Assembly: GCA_045612105.1 (NCBI GenBank)
Contig: JAZKYL010000062.1
Location: forward strand, 1-64,000
Direction of reading: 5' to 3'
Length of the DNA stretch: 64,000 nucleotides
Source of the DNA: SVTX01 sp045612105
GTDB lineage: Bacteria > Bacillota > Clostridia > Oscillospirales > CAG-272
Positions within the stretch are counted from its first letter, which is position 1; every line of letters begins with the position of its first letter. Below the pieces are notes generated by a model that worked only from the letters and a program-made list of their open reading frames with translations, was not told the DNA's origin and searched no databases. Made by a program: the position numbers and the translations under genes. Positions 19,780-29,900 of this stretch are shown here, one piece after another.

Positions 19780-21069
19780 ATGTTAAAAGCAGGATTTGCA
19801 AGACTTGATATTACTCCGCCTTTGGGCACTCCCCTAGCGGGATATCAGCGTCCGAGAAGCACTATGGACGTACTTGACCCTATTGAGGTCAATGCCATTG
19901 CGCTGAATGACGGAGAGAAAACTCTCATTATGATCGCCGCCGACGTTGAGGGCATGGACGTGGCGGATGCCAAGCACATCAAAAAATTGATATTTGATCG
20001 ACTGGGTATTCCTGCGGAATACGTAGTTTTGAGTGCGCTTCATCAGCACACCACGTATATTATGAAGCACAAGGTGATTGAAAATCTTTCGCCCGCCTTT
20101 GCCGAGGTGGTTTATTCGAAATTCTGCGACGTGGCGCAGATGGCTGCCCAAGATATGTCGGACGCGGAGCTTTCATGCGGAGAGAGCGAAACGGCTGAAA
20201 AGCTTGCTTTCGTTCGCAGATATATTCTTAAGGACGGCAAAACGGTCACCAATCCAACGCCCAAGCAGATTCCCGAGATCGACCGCCGTTGTGCCGAGGC
20301 TGACAACACTGTTCGTTTGCTTCGATTTACGCGCAAGGATAAAAAAGATATTGCTTTGGTCAATTTCTGTACTCATCCCGACGTGGTTCACGGTGAGAAA
20401 GTCTCGGCTGACTGGCCCGGCTTTACACGTCGGTTTGTTGAGGCAGATAATAGCGACGTCTCTTGTCTTGTGTTTGTTGGGCCTGAGGGTGACTCCAATC
20501 ACCTTGACCACATAGGCGGAATCAAAAACGGATATGAACACAGCATACATATGGGCAGGGTTATTGCAGACGCGGTAAAGAAGATATGGGGTAATACCAT
20601 TCCGCAGAGCTGTGACAAATTTTCTGCCGACGTTCAGACAGTTTACACCAAATCCAACAACGAGGGTGAGGAAAAATACGACGAGTGCAAGGCTTTTCTT
20701 GCCGCGCGTGAAGCAGGAACGCTGGGATACAATCCCGAGATCGAGGAGGTTGCATACGCTCGCAGAGTGGTAATGATACGCGAGAGCATGACTATATATC
20801 ATCCCCTTCCCGTCACAGCCGTGACTTTGGGAGACGTGGTTATCGTCGGGCTTGGAGGCGAGCCCTTTACCGAATACGGCGCGTCGATAAGAGAGGCTGC
20901 GGGTGGCAGATTTGCGCTTGCATTTGCGCTGACTAACGGTCACCAGGGTTATCTTCCCTCGGACAAGGCATTCCTTGAGGGTGGATACGAGGCAAGGGGC
21001 TCGAGATTCACCGCCGGCTTGCAGGATCAGGTGATTTCCAAGGTCAAGGAAATGCTTGACGCGACTTGA
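19780..21069 (+). CDS. Neutral ceramidase-like hydrolase
   Basis: 429 residues, no signal peptide. It resembles the N-terminal domain of the neutral/alkaline ceramidase family: FARLDITPPLGTPLAGY at the start, SALHQHTTY near 87-95 (zinc-ligand region), FCTHPDVVHG, SADWPGFTRRFVE and GPEGDSNH. Full ceramidases are about 650 residues and carry a C-terminal beta domain. This short form is often found beside glycan-utilisation genes, where its substrate is unknown; an amide or ester on a sugar is as plausible as ceramide. The start is the ATG at 19780 with GAGGTG upstream; the in-frame TTG at 19759 overlaps the preceding stop and is rejected. Last gene of the lipoprotein 1 operon. Confidence 0.75.
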   Translation: MLKAGFARLDITPPLGTPLAGYQRPRSTMDVLDPIEVNAIALNDGEKTLIMIAADVEGMDVADAKHIKKLIFDRLGIPAEYVVLSALHQHTTYIMKHKVIENLSPAFAEVVYSKFCDVAQMAAQDMSDAELSCGESETAEKLAFVRRYILKDGKTVTNPTPKQIPEIDRRCAEADNTVRLLRFTRKDKKDIALVNFCTHPDVVHGEKVSADWPGFTRRFVEADNSDVSCLVFVGPEGDSNHLDHIGGIKNGYEHSIHMGRVIADAVKKIWGNTIPQSCDKFSADVQTVYTKSNNEGEEKYDECKAFLAAREAGTLGYNPEIEEVAYARRVVMIRESMTIYHPLPVTAVTLGDVVIVGLGGEPFTEYGASIREAAGGRFALAFALTNGHQGYLPSDKAFLEGGYEARGSRFTAGLQDQVISKVKEMLDAT

Positions 21070-21090
21070 TTTTGAAATAATACTATAATA

Positions 21091-21128
21091 AAAAACCTTA
21101 GAGCGGCTTAAATACTCTAAGGTTTTTT
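21091..21128. terminator. Bidirectional terminator between convergent operons
   Basis: AAAAACCTTAGAG (21091-21103) and CTCTAAGGTTTTTT (21115-21128). It ends the lipoprotein 1 operon on the plus strand and can serve the lipoprotein 2 operon on the minus strand. Confidence 0.85.
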
Positions 21129-21210
21129 GCTTTCTGATCGATTTTTCGATCCTATTTATACGTTAATATTTCCTCGCCTGATGTGCGTTTGGTTTTATCC
21201 TTTTATAACG

Positions 21211-22698
21211 TCAGGTATCCTGCAAAAGCTTCTCAAATGCATTGATGCTCTTCTCGTAATTAACGCTTCCCTGCACTTCAAGAAAGACAGGCTTATGATT
21301 GATCACACCTTTTTCCCAACTATAGAAAAAGGAAGTGTAATTTATTATCGGTCCGAGCCAGGTTTCGATTGCGTTATGATTGCTCATTCCTCTCTCGCCT
21401 GCAAGCACCTGATGAATATGATATGCCACGGTCTTATTTCCCATCATTTCATACCAGCGGCTTACGGGATAGATCTGCGACAGATGTCCGTTATTTCTCG
21501 CATGCCCCACGTCAAAAATATGACCGACACGGTTCGGTTTGTTCAATGCGGTATTAAGCATATCTATCCAAGCCGATACTTCTGTAGGAGTATAACCGAA
21601 GCTTCGCTGTATATTGTCGCCTTCTCCTGCCTCCATATGCAAATTCTCAATGCCTACAGCAACCTGCTCGGGCATTTTTTTGATCGTATAGAGATACATT
21701 TGAGCCAATGCGTTCCATACCTCTCCGCCCTCGGGAATATCACATAGTTTCACTCTTCTCGGAGGATGCATAGTCAAGCCGTCGGCTTTGATGGCGATAG
21801 CGTATTCGGTCGCCGCTATCCACTGCTCCTTGCCCGTGATCTCGCCGTTTTTATACCCAAGATTGGGGAAATGGACCGAAAGATAGCCTCCCGTCCTCTC
21901 TCTCCACCTTTCAATGAGGGGTATAAGCGAGAGATCGGGCGTCCAATCTGCTCCGTTGGTACGAAGCTCTACGGCATACACCTCATTTTCAAGGGCATAG
22001 GTCAGGTCTCGCAGATTATCGACGCAGGAAATGCCGAAATGCGCTCTAATATCCCCAAGGATGCTTACGGGGGGGTTGATTATGATCTCCTCGTCCTTGA
22101 CACCATCTCCGCTGAAGTCGAAATAATCGATGCAGGGGTATCCGCCGATGGATTTATCGGGATCAAGGGCGCGGAGTCCTATTACTCTTGACCTTCCCAA
22201 CATATAATCACGTTTTTTGTGCTGATGTCCGACTATTACCGTCAAAGCCTTGTCTTCGCAGACACCTGTGAGAAACTCGCGGCTGTCTTTTTCCAAAGCC
22301 TCGACATAATAGTGCATAACGAACACGTCACCGTTCTTAAGGCGGCTGATTTTTTCGCGGTCGGATTTCTCGATCACACCGTATGGAGTATCCACACCTA
22401 TGATCGCTCTGCCGTCACGCTCAATAAGAAATCCACCGCTCTTTTCAAGGAAAAAGTCCTTGGTATTTTCGTCTCTCACGTCCGAATTTCCGATAACAAA
22501 GTGGTGGTCGAAATCCTTCAGATCTTCAAGATACGTGAGAAAAATCTCTTTTTCGCCAACGGACGTAATATCGCCAAGGCATATGACCGTTTCGATCTTA
22601 TCCTTCTTCATTCTTTTGATAAATTCCGAAAAATAAGCATACTGCGCCGAAGCCCTATTATTTGGCAAGTGCATATCGCAAATAAACGCAATTTTCAT
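21211..22698 (-). CDS. Metallophosphoesterase fused to a sugar-isomerase-type TIM barrel
   Basis: 495 residues. Residues 1-210 form a calcineurin-like phosphoesterase: DMH (8-10), CLGDIT (about 40), GNSD (about 71), MHYYVE and GHQH (about 157) supply the usual metal ligands. Residues 235-495 form an AP-endonuclease-2/xylose-isomerase-like TIM barrel: ALENEVYAVELR, HFPNLGYKNGEI, VGIENLHMEAGEGD, HIFDVGHARNNG, VAYHIHQVLA and VFLEVQG, with the Glu/His/Asp ligands expected. I know these domains only as separate proteins; the fusion suggests consecutive steps on a phosphorylated sugar or cyclic phosphodiester. Cytoplasmic. Last gene of the lipoprotein 2 operon, 15 bases after the MBL gene. Confidence 0.8.
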   Translation of the reverse strand: MKIAFICDMHLPNNRASAQYAYFSEFIKRMKKDKIETVICLGDITSVGEKEIFLTYLEDLKDFDHHFVIGNSDVRDENTKDFFLEKSGGFLIERDGRAIIGVDTPYGVIEKSDREKISRLKNGDVFVMHYYVEALEKDSREFLTGVCEDKALTVIVGHQHKKRDYMLGRSRVIGLRALDPDKSIGGYPCIDYFDFSGDGVKDEEIIINPPVSILGDIRAHFGISCVDNLRDLTYALENEVYAVELRTNGADWTPDLSLIPLIERWRERTGGYLSVHFPNLGYKNGEITGKEQWIAATEYAIAIKADGLTMHPPRRVKLCDIPEGGEVWNALAQMYLYTIKKMPEQVAVGIENLHMEAGEGDNIQRSFGYTPTEVSAWIDMLNTALNKPNRVGHIFDVGHARNNGHLSQIYPVSRWYEMMGNKTVAYHIHQVLAGERGMSNHNAIETWLGPIINYTSFFYSWEKGVINHKPVFLEVQGSVNYEKSINAFEKLLQDT

Positions 22699-22713
22699 AT
22701 ATTTGTCCGTCCT

Positions 22714-23487
22714 TTATAATTCCACCGTCATTCCGTCCTCGCAGATGACAGCAGAGCCTCCAAACAGCTTTTTGACTCTTTCGTTACACTCTTCAGTTCC
22801 GAAAATGATCTCTCTGCCGTTGTGAGTGAAGAATATTCTTCCAATATTTTTGTCTCTTGTGTACTCGTACACATCCTGAATGACAAAATGTCCCGTTTCG
22901 ATGATAAGGGCATCGCAATACTCTCCGATCAGCTCGTCAAGCTCGCTATAGCTTGCCAGGTCGCCCGAATAGACTATCTTTTTGCCCTCCAGCTCTATTT
23001 TGTAAGAGAAGGACTGCCAGGGCTCGAAATTTTTATCTCTCAGGTGGCGGTTATGGCTTGCTGTCACCTTCATTCCTCCGTCGTCGAAAATCAGTCCGTC
23101 GGCTACGGGATTATCCTTAACAATGAAATCGCATTTAAAGTTGTCATCGCTGTTACGAAGGATCTTCATCACTCCCTCAAAGGTTTCCGCCGTAGGTATA
23201 TAGACGTTGATCAGATCGTGCTTGGTTTTGTTTCCGTAATGATAACGCAGCTTTCTGACGGTCCAGAGCAGATTGCAAAGACCGCCCACGTGATCGAGAT
23301 GGGTGTGGGAAATGACGATATTCTTGGTCTTCAGAAGGTCAAGTCCCATATTATGCGCGGTATAGGAGCATCCCTCGCCCGCGTCAAAGAAATAGAGTGA
23401 ATCTTCAAATTCTATTACAGTTGACGTATGTTTTCTTGTGGGCATCGGCTCTGTTCCCGCGCAGGTGCCTAAAAAGTGTATTTTCAT
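22714..23487 (-). CDS. MBL-fold metallo-hydrolase
   Basis: 257 residues, cytoplasmic. It has the complete metal-binding set of the RNase Z/phosphodiesterase-like branch of metallo-beta-lactamase-fold enzymes: SHTHLDHVGGL (about 59-69), VTASHNRHLRD, YSGDLASYSEL (Asp bridging ligand, about 177) and FFTHNGREI near the end. The start MKIHFLGTCAGTEPMPTRKHTS is typical of this subfamily. The substrate is unknown; a phosphodiester or lactone is possible. GGGAGAAG precedes the ATG. Gaps of 15 bases on each side place it firmly in the lipoprotein 2 operon, next to the phosphoesterase fusion. Confidence 0.85.
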   Translation of the reverse strand: MKIHFLGTCAGTEPMPTRKHTSTVIEFEDSLYFFDAGEGCSYTAHNMGLDLLKTKNIVISHTHLDHVGGLCNLLWTVRKLRYHYGNKTKHDLINVYIPTAETFEGVMKILRNSDDNFKCDFIVKDNPVADGLIFDDGGMKVTASHNRHLRDKNFEPWQSFSYKIELEGKKIVYSGDLASYSELDELIGEYCDALIIETGHFVIQDVYEYTRDKNIGRIFFTHNGREIIFGTEECNERVKKLFGGSAVICEDGMTVEL

Positions 23488-23502
23488 AATTCTTCTCCCA
23501 GG

Positions 23503-26500
23503 TTAAATTTGTCTTAAAAGTCTTACGGTGCCAAGCAGACCCGAAATCAGCTTTTCTTTATCTCGCTGAATATTATCGTAGTTCCAGTATCTGTTCCAGC
23601 CGAGAGCCTCGCCCTCGTCAAGCAGCATAAACTGATGCTCCACGCCCGCGGAATTGCTTACTATGACGGCGATCTCATTTTCTCCGTGGCGCAAAAGCTC
23701 GGTCACGTCAAGGGTATAGGGTGCCCAGACCCTTTCGCCTGCCTTTTTACCGTTGATCCACACCTCGGCTTGGTGAGACACCTTGCCAAGATCAAGTATA
23801 TATCGACCCGTTTTTTCAGTCAAGCTGAAGCGGTTTTTATAGGAAGCAAATCCCGAATACCACTTAAGTCCGTGAATCCGCCAATCGCCAAGGTCGTATT
23901 TCTGTGGGACAAGCTCCACCGAAACGGGTGCGTGGAGTCCGTCGTGCCCGTCATTTGCTATCAACGATATCTGCATACGGTGATCCTTTCCGTCGGGAAT
24001 GACGGAACAGCTACCGTCATTGAAATCTGCGGGCGCACCGTCGATCAATATTTCGATCTCCTCACCGCTGACTATGGGGTATTTTACCGCCGACGTGCCT
24101 TTGGGCAGCTCGATGCCGTAGCAGACCTTTTGAGGGTACGCAAGTGATTCGCCAAATAAGGGAAGATCGCCAAAGGGCTTCATAGGGGGCTTCCCGCGTT
24201 CCCAAGCATACGACCACCCGTCAGGCTTCATAGCAGGTGCCTGGTTCAGGCGCGCAGATGGGTCTACATACGATGCTGAAGGCTTATAATCGATGCTTGT
24301 CCAATCCTTTGTTACAGACTCGCAGACAATCCAATCGCTATCTGTGCAGATAAGTTGTTTTTCATCACCAAAGGTCAGCTCTATTTCGGTGATCAGGGAG
24401 ATCAGAAGCTCCGAGATCAGCTCTTCTCTTTGCAAAAGCGTTCCTTTCTCAAGAGGTGTTGGGTTATGCACCGCAATAGAGATAAGGTTCTCACCTTCGC
24501 GCAAATATGAGGAAATATCGAGAGTTTTGGGTATTCTTCCTTCGCTTGACGAGGAGACAAGCTCACAATTGACGAATATTTGCCATTCGTTTATTGCAGA
24601 CAGGCAGATCTTCGCGCTGTCGGGCTTTTTATCCAAAGAAAAACTACGTCTGAAATACAGATCTTTACTTGAGCAGCTATCCTTCCAACCCACGCGTCTT
24701 GTGATCCAATCGGCACTCCAAAGGCTGAGATGTCTGCCAATATTACCGATCTCGCCAACCTTATTCCGGATTCTTATCTGTCTTTCCTCATTATGAAGAC
24801 TTGACGTAAGCGTTGCCAATGGAATTTTCAGCTCGCATCGCTCTTGCTTTATCTGTTCTTCTCCGCAAAGGTCTGTCGACAGGGGCAAAAATTCCCATTC
24901 ACCCGATATAACCGTTTCTTCGACTGTGTTTTTTTCAATAAATATCTCAGATTCTTTTTCGTGATCTATTACGATCCAAGCACTCTCGTCCTCGGAAAGT
25001 GAAAGACTGACAACCGTGCCTTCGTCGCATATTTTGTATTCTACAGCGGAAATTTCTCCGTTTTCGGGGCTCAGTTTACTTGCAAAGCCTTTTTCGCGGA
25101 GCAAAAGAGTAAGCTTGCGATATTTAGGGGAGCTGTTTGCAATAAAATAGAAGTCCTTATTATCAATTTTGCGATGATTTACAAAAAGATCGGTTTTGTC
25201 GCCGTTTATGACGCACACGTCAGTCCGAATCGCTTCGGCAACCGTCTTATGGATCTCTTCGGGGGCTGGAAAGCTACTTTCGACGCTATTATTCGTTGCG
25301 TAATATATGATCTTGCCGCCCGATTTTTCAAAGTGGGTAAGCTTTTCCGACAGTTTGCAATCAAGCTTTACGACGTCGGGGATCAGCAGCACGGCAAAGC
25401 TTTCCTTATCTCCGCAAAGCCTGCCGTCGGAAATCTCTGCCTTCAGCAAGCTTTCGCTATCGATCATATCTACGTCGATCTGATTTTCGATCAGGCAATT
25501 CAGGGCGGTATTGAAGGCAGAATCTATTGACTTGCCTTTTTTTGTTACACCCTTTATATAGGTCTCTTTCTGCATATCCTCAATAGGATAATAGAGTGCC
25601 ACGTCAACAACGGGTGTTCCCTGCGAATTCATATAGCAGACTCTTGAAATATAGTCGGCAAAGTGTCTGAAATAACGCCAATAGGGGTTTTGGAAAAAGA
25701 AGTTTCCCGGCCAATCCGATTGCGAGCCTTGGTGATCGATATCGCTATAAAAGCCGTGAAGCGTAAACATTGAGATACCCATGGCTCCCGCCGTATTCAC
25801 TCCTCGCTTGAATTCTTGCAGAGTGCAAGCCCATCCCGCGCCGCCGAAAGCCTCGGACATAGCGCGCTCCTTACCATATGCTCTCGACACCGACACGGCA
25901 AGCTTCGGCTCTCTGTAGGTGATCTTTCTCGGGAAACGGTAGCGATAATCGTGGCAATCGGCTCCCGGGATATGAAGATTTCTTACTGTATTGAAATAGT
26001 TGCCTTGACGGGAGGGATGCAACCAGATATCCTCCTCGGTGTGTCCGGTCAGCTTCAGGTCGTTTTTTTCACACCACTCTCCGATCTGACTAAAAAATGC
26101 CTCTTCGTAAAGCTCTGCCACGGTCTTATAAAAATCTCCGCGCACTTCTCTCTCTCTTTCCCCTCCCTCGGCGGCAAGAGCATAGAGGCAAGGCAAAAGG
26201 TCGTACCCACGGCGCGAGACAAACTCTTCGGGAAGCCTGTCTGTCCACGGAACGAAGTGGTTCATATAGATCTCGTCAAAGAAAACACCCGGAATTCGTC
26301 TGCCGAAATGCTCTCCGTAGCGTTTTTTATACTCCTCGTGAGTATAGTTCAAGAACTCGCGGATAGTTTCCCTGTTCATATAGTCCACAAGTGTTGGATG
26401 CACCTTGACGTAAAAGGCAAAGATCTCGCCCTCGGCAGTGTCCGGGGTCTCTATGGTGCAAAAGTCTGTTCCGTCGTGGCAGAAGAGGCAAAGAAGGCTT

Positions 26501-26922
26501 TCGTTTTCATCGGAAATCTTACTTTTGCGATAATCTGTGACCGACGCGAAACGGCGCAAGACCAAACTTTTTGCCATATTCTTTTTGCCGCTCGCAAGTG
26601 TTCTCGAGGGCTTTTGATAACCGTATGGGAACGTGCTTCCCGCAGTTCCGCTAGGCCAGGCATATTCATCGTACAACCAAGGATAAAAGCCTGTTTTTTC
26701 GCTCTCGTCCACGCAAGCCGATATGGCATTCCACCACTCATCACCAAGATATGGTGTTTTCAGATACGCGCGTGGGTGCATAAATCCGTTATACACTCCC
26801 TGCTCGCACATCAGAACTATCTGACGGCGAAGCTCATCGGGATCAAGCTCACCGTACCAGAACCAAAAGGCGGCGGGGCTGAATTCACTCGGCGGATGTT
26901 TGATCTTATCAAAAATACTCAT
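23503..26922 (-). CDS. GH106-like alpha-L-rhamnosidase
   Basis: 1139 residues without signal peptide. The opening PPSEFSPAAFWFWYGELDPDELRRQI followed by GVYNGFMHPRAYLKTPYLGDEWW is the hallmark of GH106. GVFFDEIYMNHFVPW (about 210) and GHTEEDIWLHPSRQGNYF (about 295) hold the acidic residues expected at the active site. The C-terminal 450 residues contain two GH2-type galactose-binding-like sandwiches: FVNCELVSSSSEGRIPKTLDISSYL, and WINGKKAGERVWAPYTLDVTELL at about 1050. Family knowledge: GH106 removes alpha-L-rhamnose with inversion, notably from pectic rhamnogalacturonans. Second gene of the lipoprotein 2 operon, 68 bases after lipoprotein 2; the MBL gene follows after 15 bases. Confidence 0.85.
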   Translation of the reverse strand: MSIFDKIKHPPSEFSPAAFWFWYGELDPDELRRQIVLMCEQGVYNGFMHPRAYLKTPYLGDEWWNAISACVDESEKTGFYPWLYDEYAWPSGTAGSTFPYGYQKPSRTLASGKKNMAKSLVLRRFASVTDYRKSKISDENESLLCLFCHDGTDFCTIETPDTAEGEIFAFYVKVHPTLVDYMNRETIREFLNYTHEEYKKRYGEHFGRRIPGVFFDEIYMNHFVPWTDRLPEEFVSRRGYDLLPCLYALAAEGGEREREVRGDFYKTVAELYEEAFFSQIGEWCEKNDLKLTGHTEEDIWLHPSRQGNYFNTVRNLHIPGADCHDYRYRFPRKITYREPKLAVSVSRAYGKERAMSEAFGGAGWACTLQEFKRGVNTAGAMGISMFTLHGFYSDIDHQGSQSDWPGNFFFQNPYWRYFRHFADYISRVCYMNSQGTPVVDVALYYPIEDMQKETYIKGVTKKGKSIDSAFNTALNCLIENQIDVDMIDSESLLKAEISDGRLCGDKESFAVLLIPDVVKLDCKLSEKLTHFEKSGGKIIYYATNNSVESSFPAPEEIHKTVAEAIRTDVCVINGDKTDLFVNHRKIDNKDFYFIANSSPKYRKLTLLLREKGFASKLSPENGEISAVEYKICDEGTVVSLSLSEDESAWIVIDHEKESEIFIEKNTVEETVISGEWEFLPLSTDLCGEEQIKQERCELKIPLATLTSSLHNEERQIRIRNKVGEIGNIGRHLSLWSADWITRRVGWKDSCSSKDLYFRRSFSLDKKPDSAKICLSAINEWQIFVNCELVSSSSEGRIPKTLDISSYLREGENLISIAVHNPTPLEKGTLLQREELISELLISLITEIELTFGDEKQLICTDSDWIVCESVTKDWTSIDYKPSASYVDPSARLNQAPAMKPDGWSYAWERGKPPMKPFGDLPLFGESLAYPQKVCYGIELPKGTSAVKYPIVSGEEIEILIDGAPADFNDGSCSVIPDGKDHRMQISLIANDGHDGLHAPVSVELVPQKYDLGDWRIHGLKWYSGFASYKNRFSLTEKTGRYILDLGKVSHQAEVWINGKKAGERVWAPYTLDVTELLRHGENEIAVIVSNSAGVEHQFMLLDEGEALGWNRYWNYDNIQRDKEKLISGLLGTVRLLRQI

Positions 26923-26954
26923 TCAAAATTCCTCCATGAAGCTAAAACAGAGGT

Positions 26955-26985
26955 AGTCATACCCGTGATATTCGCGAGTATGACT
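26955..26985 (-). promoter_or_regulatory. Intra-operon hairpin between lipoprotein 2 and the GH106-like gene
   Basis: AGTCATAC (26955-26962) and GTATGACT (26978-26985) form an 8-bp stem with no T-run. It is more likely an mRNA-processing or attenuation hairpin, lowering expression of the cytoplasmic genes below that of the surface lipoprotein, than a full terminator. Confidence 0.5.
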
Positions 26986-26990
26986 GTTAT

Positions 26991-29900
26991 TCATTTTGCT
27001 TTTTCAAGAATGGCGGTAGGATCCTCACAGATACCGATAAACGCGATATCTATATAGGAATCGAGGGACATCTTACCTTCGAAAAAGTCAAATCTCATAT
27101 ATTTTGCGGTATACGTACCGTCATCGGCGGGGGTGAAGGTGGTAGACGTTGCAAAGGTCGTGATATCGATCACAAGAAGATGCCATTCTCCGTCGGCAAT
27201 AACATCCCTGGTTTGGGCAACGTCTGTTCCCTTGGGAGAAGAATTGACCGTACTGGAGAATATATCAAAAACCTTGCTCGTTGCGGAGTTTGTGGTGGGA
27301 ATTCGGTATTTTATTACGAAATACTTACCCGATACTGTCTCGCCGCCCGAATATACTATGGCATAGGCTTCGTCTGACTCATTGTTTCCAAAAATACGAA
27401 CGTATGCGTTCTCCTCGCAAAGCTCAAGACTGCCAACACCCTTTGAGCCGTTAGCGGTTTGGAATATCTTAACGGGGCTGATATAAACGTTGAGATCCTC
27501 AGCATATACGTCGTTGGGAGAGGTAACGTTTTCGATCTCCGGCTCTTCAATTTCACCGCTTGCCGAGAGCAGCACTTGTCTTATACCCTTTGTTTCAACG
27601 TAATCAAGCTTTTCGATATCTCTGTTCATCAAGCACAGCTTTAAGAGATCGTCGCTCATGGCAAGATAGGCAATATCAATATAGGAATTCTTGCTTGTGA
27701 TATGGTTGAGCACGTCAAGACGGATGAATTTCGCGCGGTAGACACCGTTATCGGGGGTAAATGTGGAAAGTCCGTATTTTCCGAGGTCTACGATCAAAAC
27801 GTGCCACTCACCGTCGGCTATTACGTCCTCTGCCAGATTGTCACCGTTTCCCGTGGGGGATGGGTCTTGAGTACTGGTAAAATAGTTTACTGAGAATCTT
27901 GAGTCACCGTCAGCGGCATATACTCTGTATTTCAGCGCTACGTACTGTCCCGTGACCTTGCCGGACTCAATACCAACAGTGACTCTTGAATCCATTGGGT
28001 TACCCGAGCTGTCTCCAAAGAAGCGTACGTAGGAATTGTCTTCGGCAAGCTCATGCCTTCCAAATCCCTTACCGTCAGAGCTTACAAGGGTATTGAGTCG
28101 GTCGGCAGGCAGCATCAGATTAACGTTGATCATATCCTCGACATCGGGCCACTCCACAAAGTCCTCTTGTACCTTGAGCCAGAAGCTTCGCTCGGCACTG
28201 TCTGTCATAGTTGTAACAAAAGAATAGGAATAAGTGCCGTCACCGTCGTAATGGACGCAATAACCGTCATAGGGATGGCAATTCCCCGCGCTATCGGGTG
28301 TAGTCAAGGAGCTGACATCCAAAAGCTTCCATTCGCCGTTGATCTTTTCGTAAAGCTCGGGGACTGTAAGCTTTTCAAATCCGTAAACACGGAAGGTAAC
28401 GTTACCCTCACCGCCCGACAAAGTGAACACGGCGGATGAGCCGTTTGTTGATTTGATCTTAGGCATAAACACGCTGTCGACAACCTCGCAATATTTGACC
28501 GCAGAAGGCTTTGCCGGATCAATGATACTGTTCATTCTTACATCGCGGACGTTTTTATCAGGCACATCGCTTGTATAGTCGGTTTCCTGAGAGCCCCAGG
28601 GCATTATGATGGCATTGATTGAGAAGCTATCCCCAGCCTTAAGGGTGACCTCTTCAAGATCGAGAGAAAGGCTTAAGGTATTATACTGATTATTGATAAC
28701 AAACCTCGCGTCGCTCTGCTTTCCGCCGATAGTGAAATCCGAATCGTAGATCAGGAAGGAAAGATTGACGTAACCATTGGTATAGTCGGGATGACTCTCG
28801 TCGCCGTGAGGGCCGTCGGTTATCTGAAACATATCAAAGTAGGGGTGATCGTTTCCGAGAACGTATGTAACGGTATCTGCGGTGGCATTATTATCCCTGA
28901 TCGCGGAGGTGTTGTTCTCATCAAGATAACCGATCTTTTTATAGTCACCGTAGCCTTTTGCACTATAGAATGAGAAATCACGGCTGAAGTCCTTGAAGCT
29001 GATATCTTCAAGCACCTCATATTTTATCTCATAATAGGTACGGTTTTCGTCGGTCTGCGGCATCTCCATATGTGAATAGGTGACCTTGATTCGTCCGTCG
29101 TCGGAGAGGTATGTCATATTTACGTCGGCATAGGTGGGACCTGCCGATTCTATGATATTCAATACGTTTTCGCTCGCGCTATAGTTTCCGTCGGCATCGG
29201 TATACTGCAGGAAATAATGATTTCCGCCCGAGGTATGCTGTGGGTCATTTGACCAAAGGGGAGCCGACATAGCTCTGTGGTCGGGCAGAGTCCAAAGATC
29301 CTTGCCGTGGACGTAATGAGTCGCGATACAGTTGGTCTCAGTGCATCCCGTGGAGAGATGATAATAGGGTGAATAATACTGAATGGACGAAAGCTGCTTC
29401 AGAGGATATTTTCCCCAATTCTGATAGAGGTGCAATACCGTCATAGTCTTGCTCTCGTTAGCGTTCAATAAGATAGGAAGATAAGCTTCGCTATACTTGA
29501 TATCTCCCCAGGAATATACGGGGACCTCAAACTCATGTCCGAAATTCTTTGCCACCTCAACGGGGATCGGCAGCATCATATCGTTTTTATCAAGCACCGC
29601 CGCGCACTCAAGTCCTGTGGTGTAAGCGTACACCAGGACGTACATATTTCTTTCGCGGTCGTCACCTGTAACCGTGAAGCTGACACCGTTATGCTCGTTT
29701 GGTGTCTGATAGAACGCTCCGTTAAAGCCTTGGTGTTTTTTGGAAGTAAAGCAATAAACTCCGCGGATAGGATCGTATCCGTCGTAGGTCGCTTGGTGGT
29801 CGCTTTCGTCTACCGTGATATTCTCGGCTGACAGCGGATTTCTCTCTACCTCCGCGACGGCAATAAAGCGGTTAAAGCTATGGTAGAGGTCGGTGTATAT

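Noticed and set aside
25816..27057. 413-codon plus-strand frame opposite the GH106-like gene
   Set aside because: Shadow of a gene with clear GH106 motifs; it crosses into the next intergenic hairpin without a start signal.
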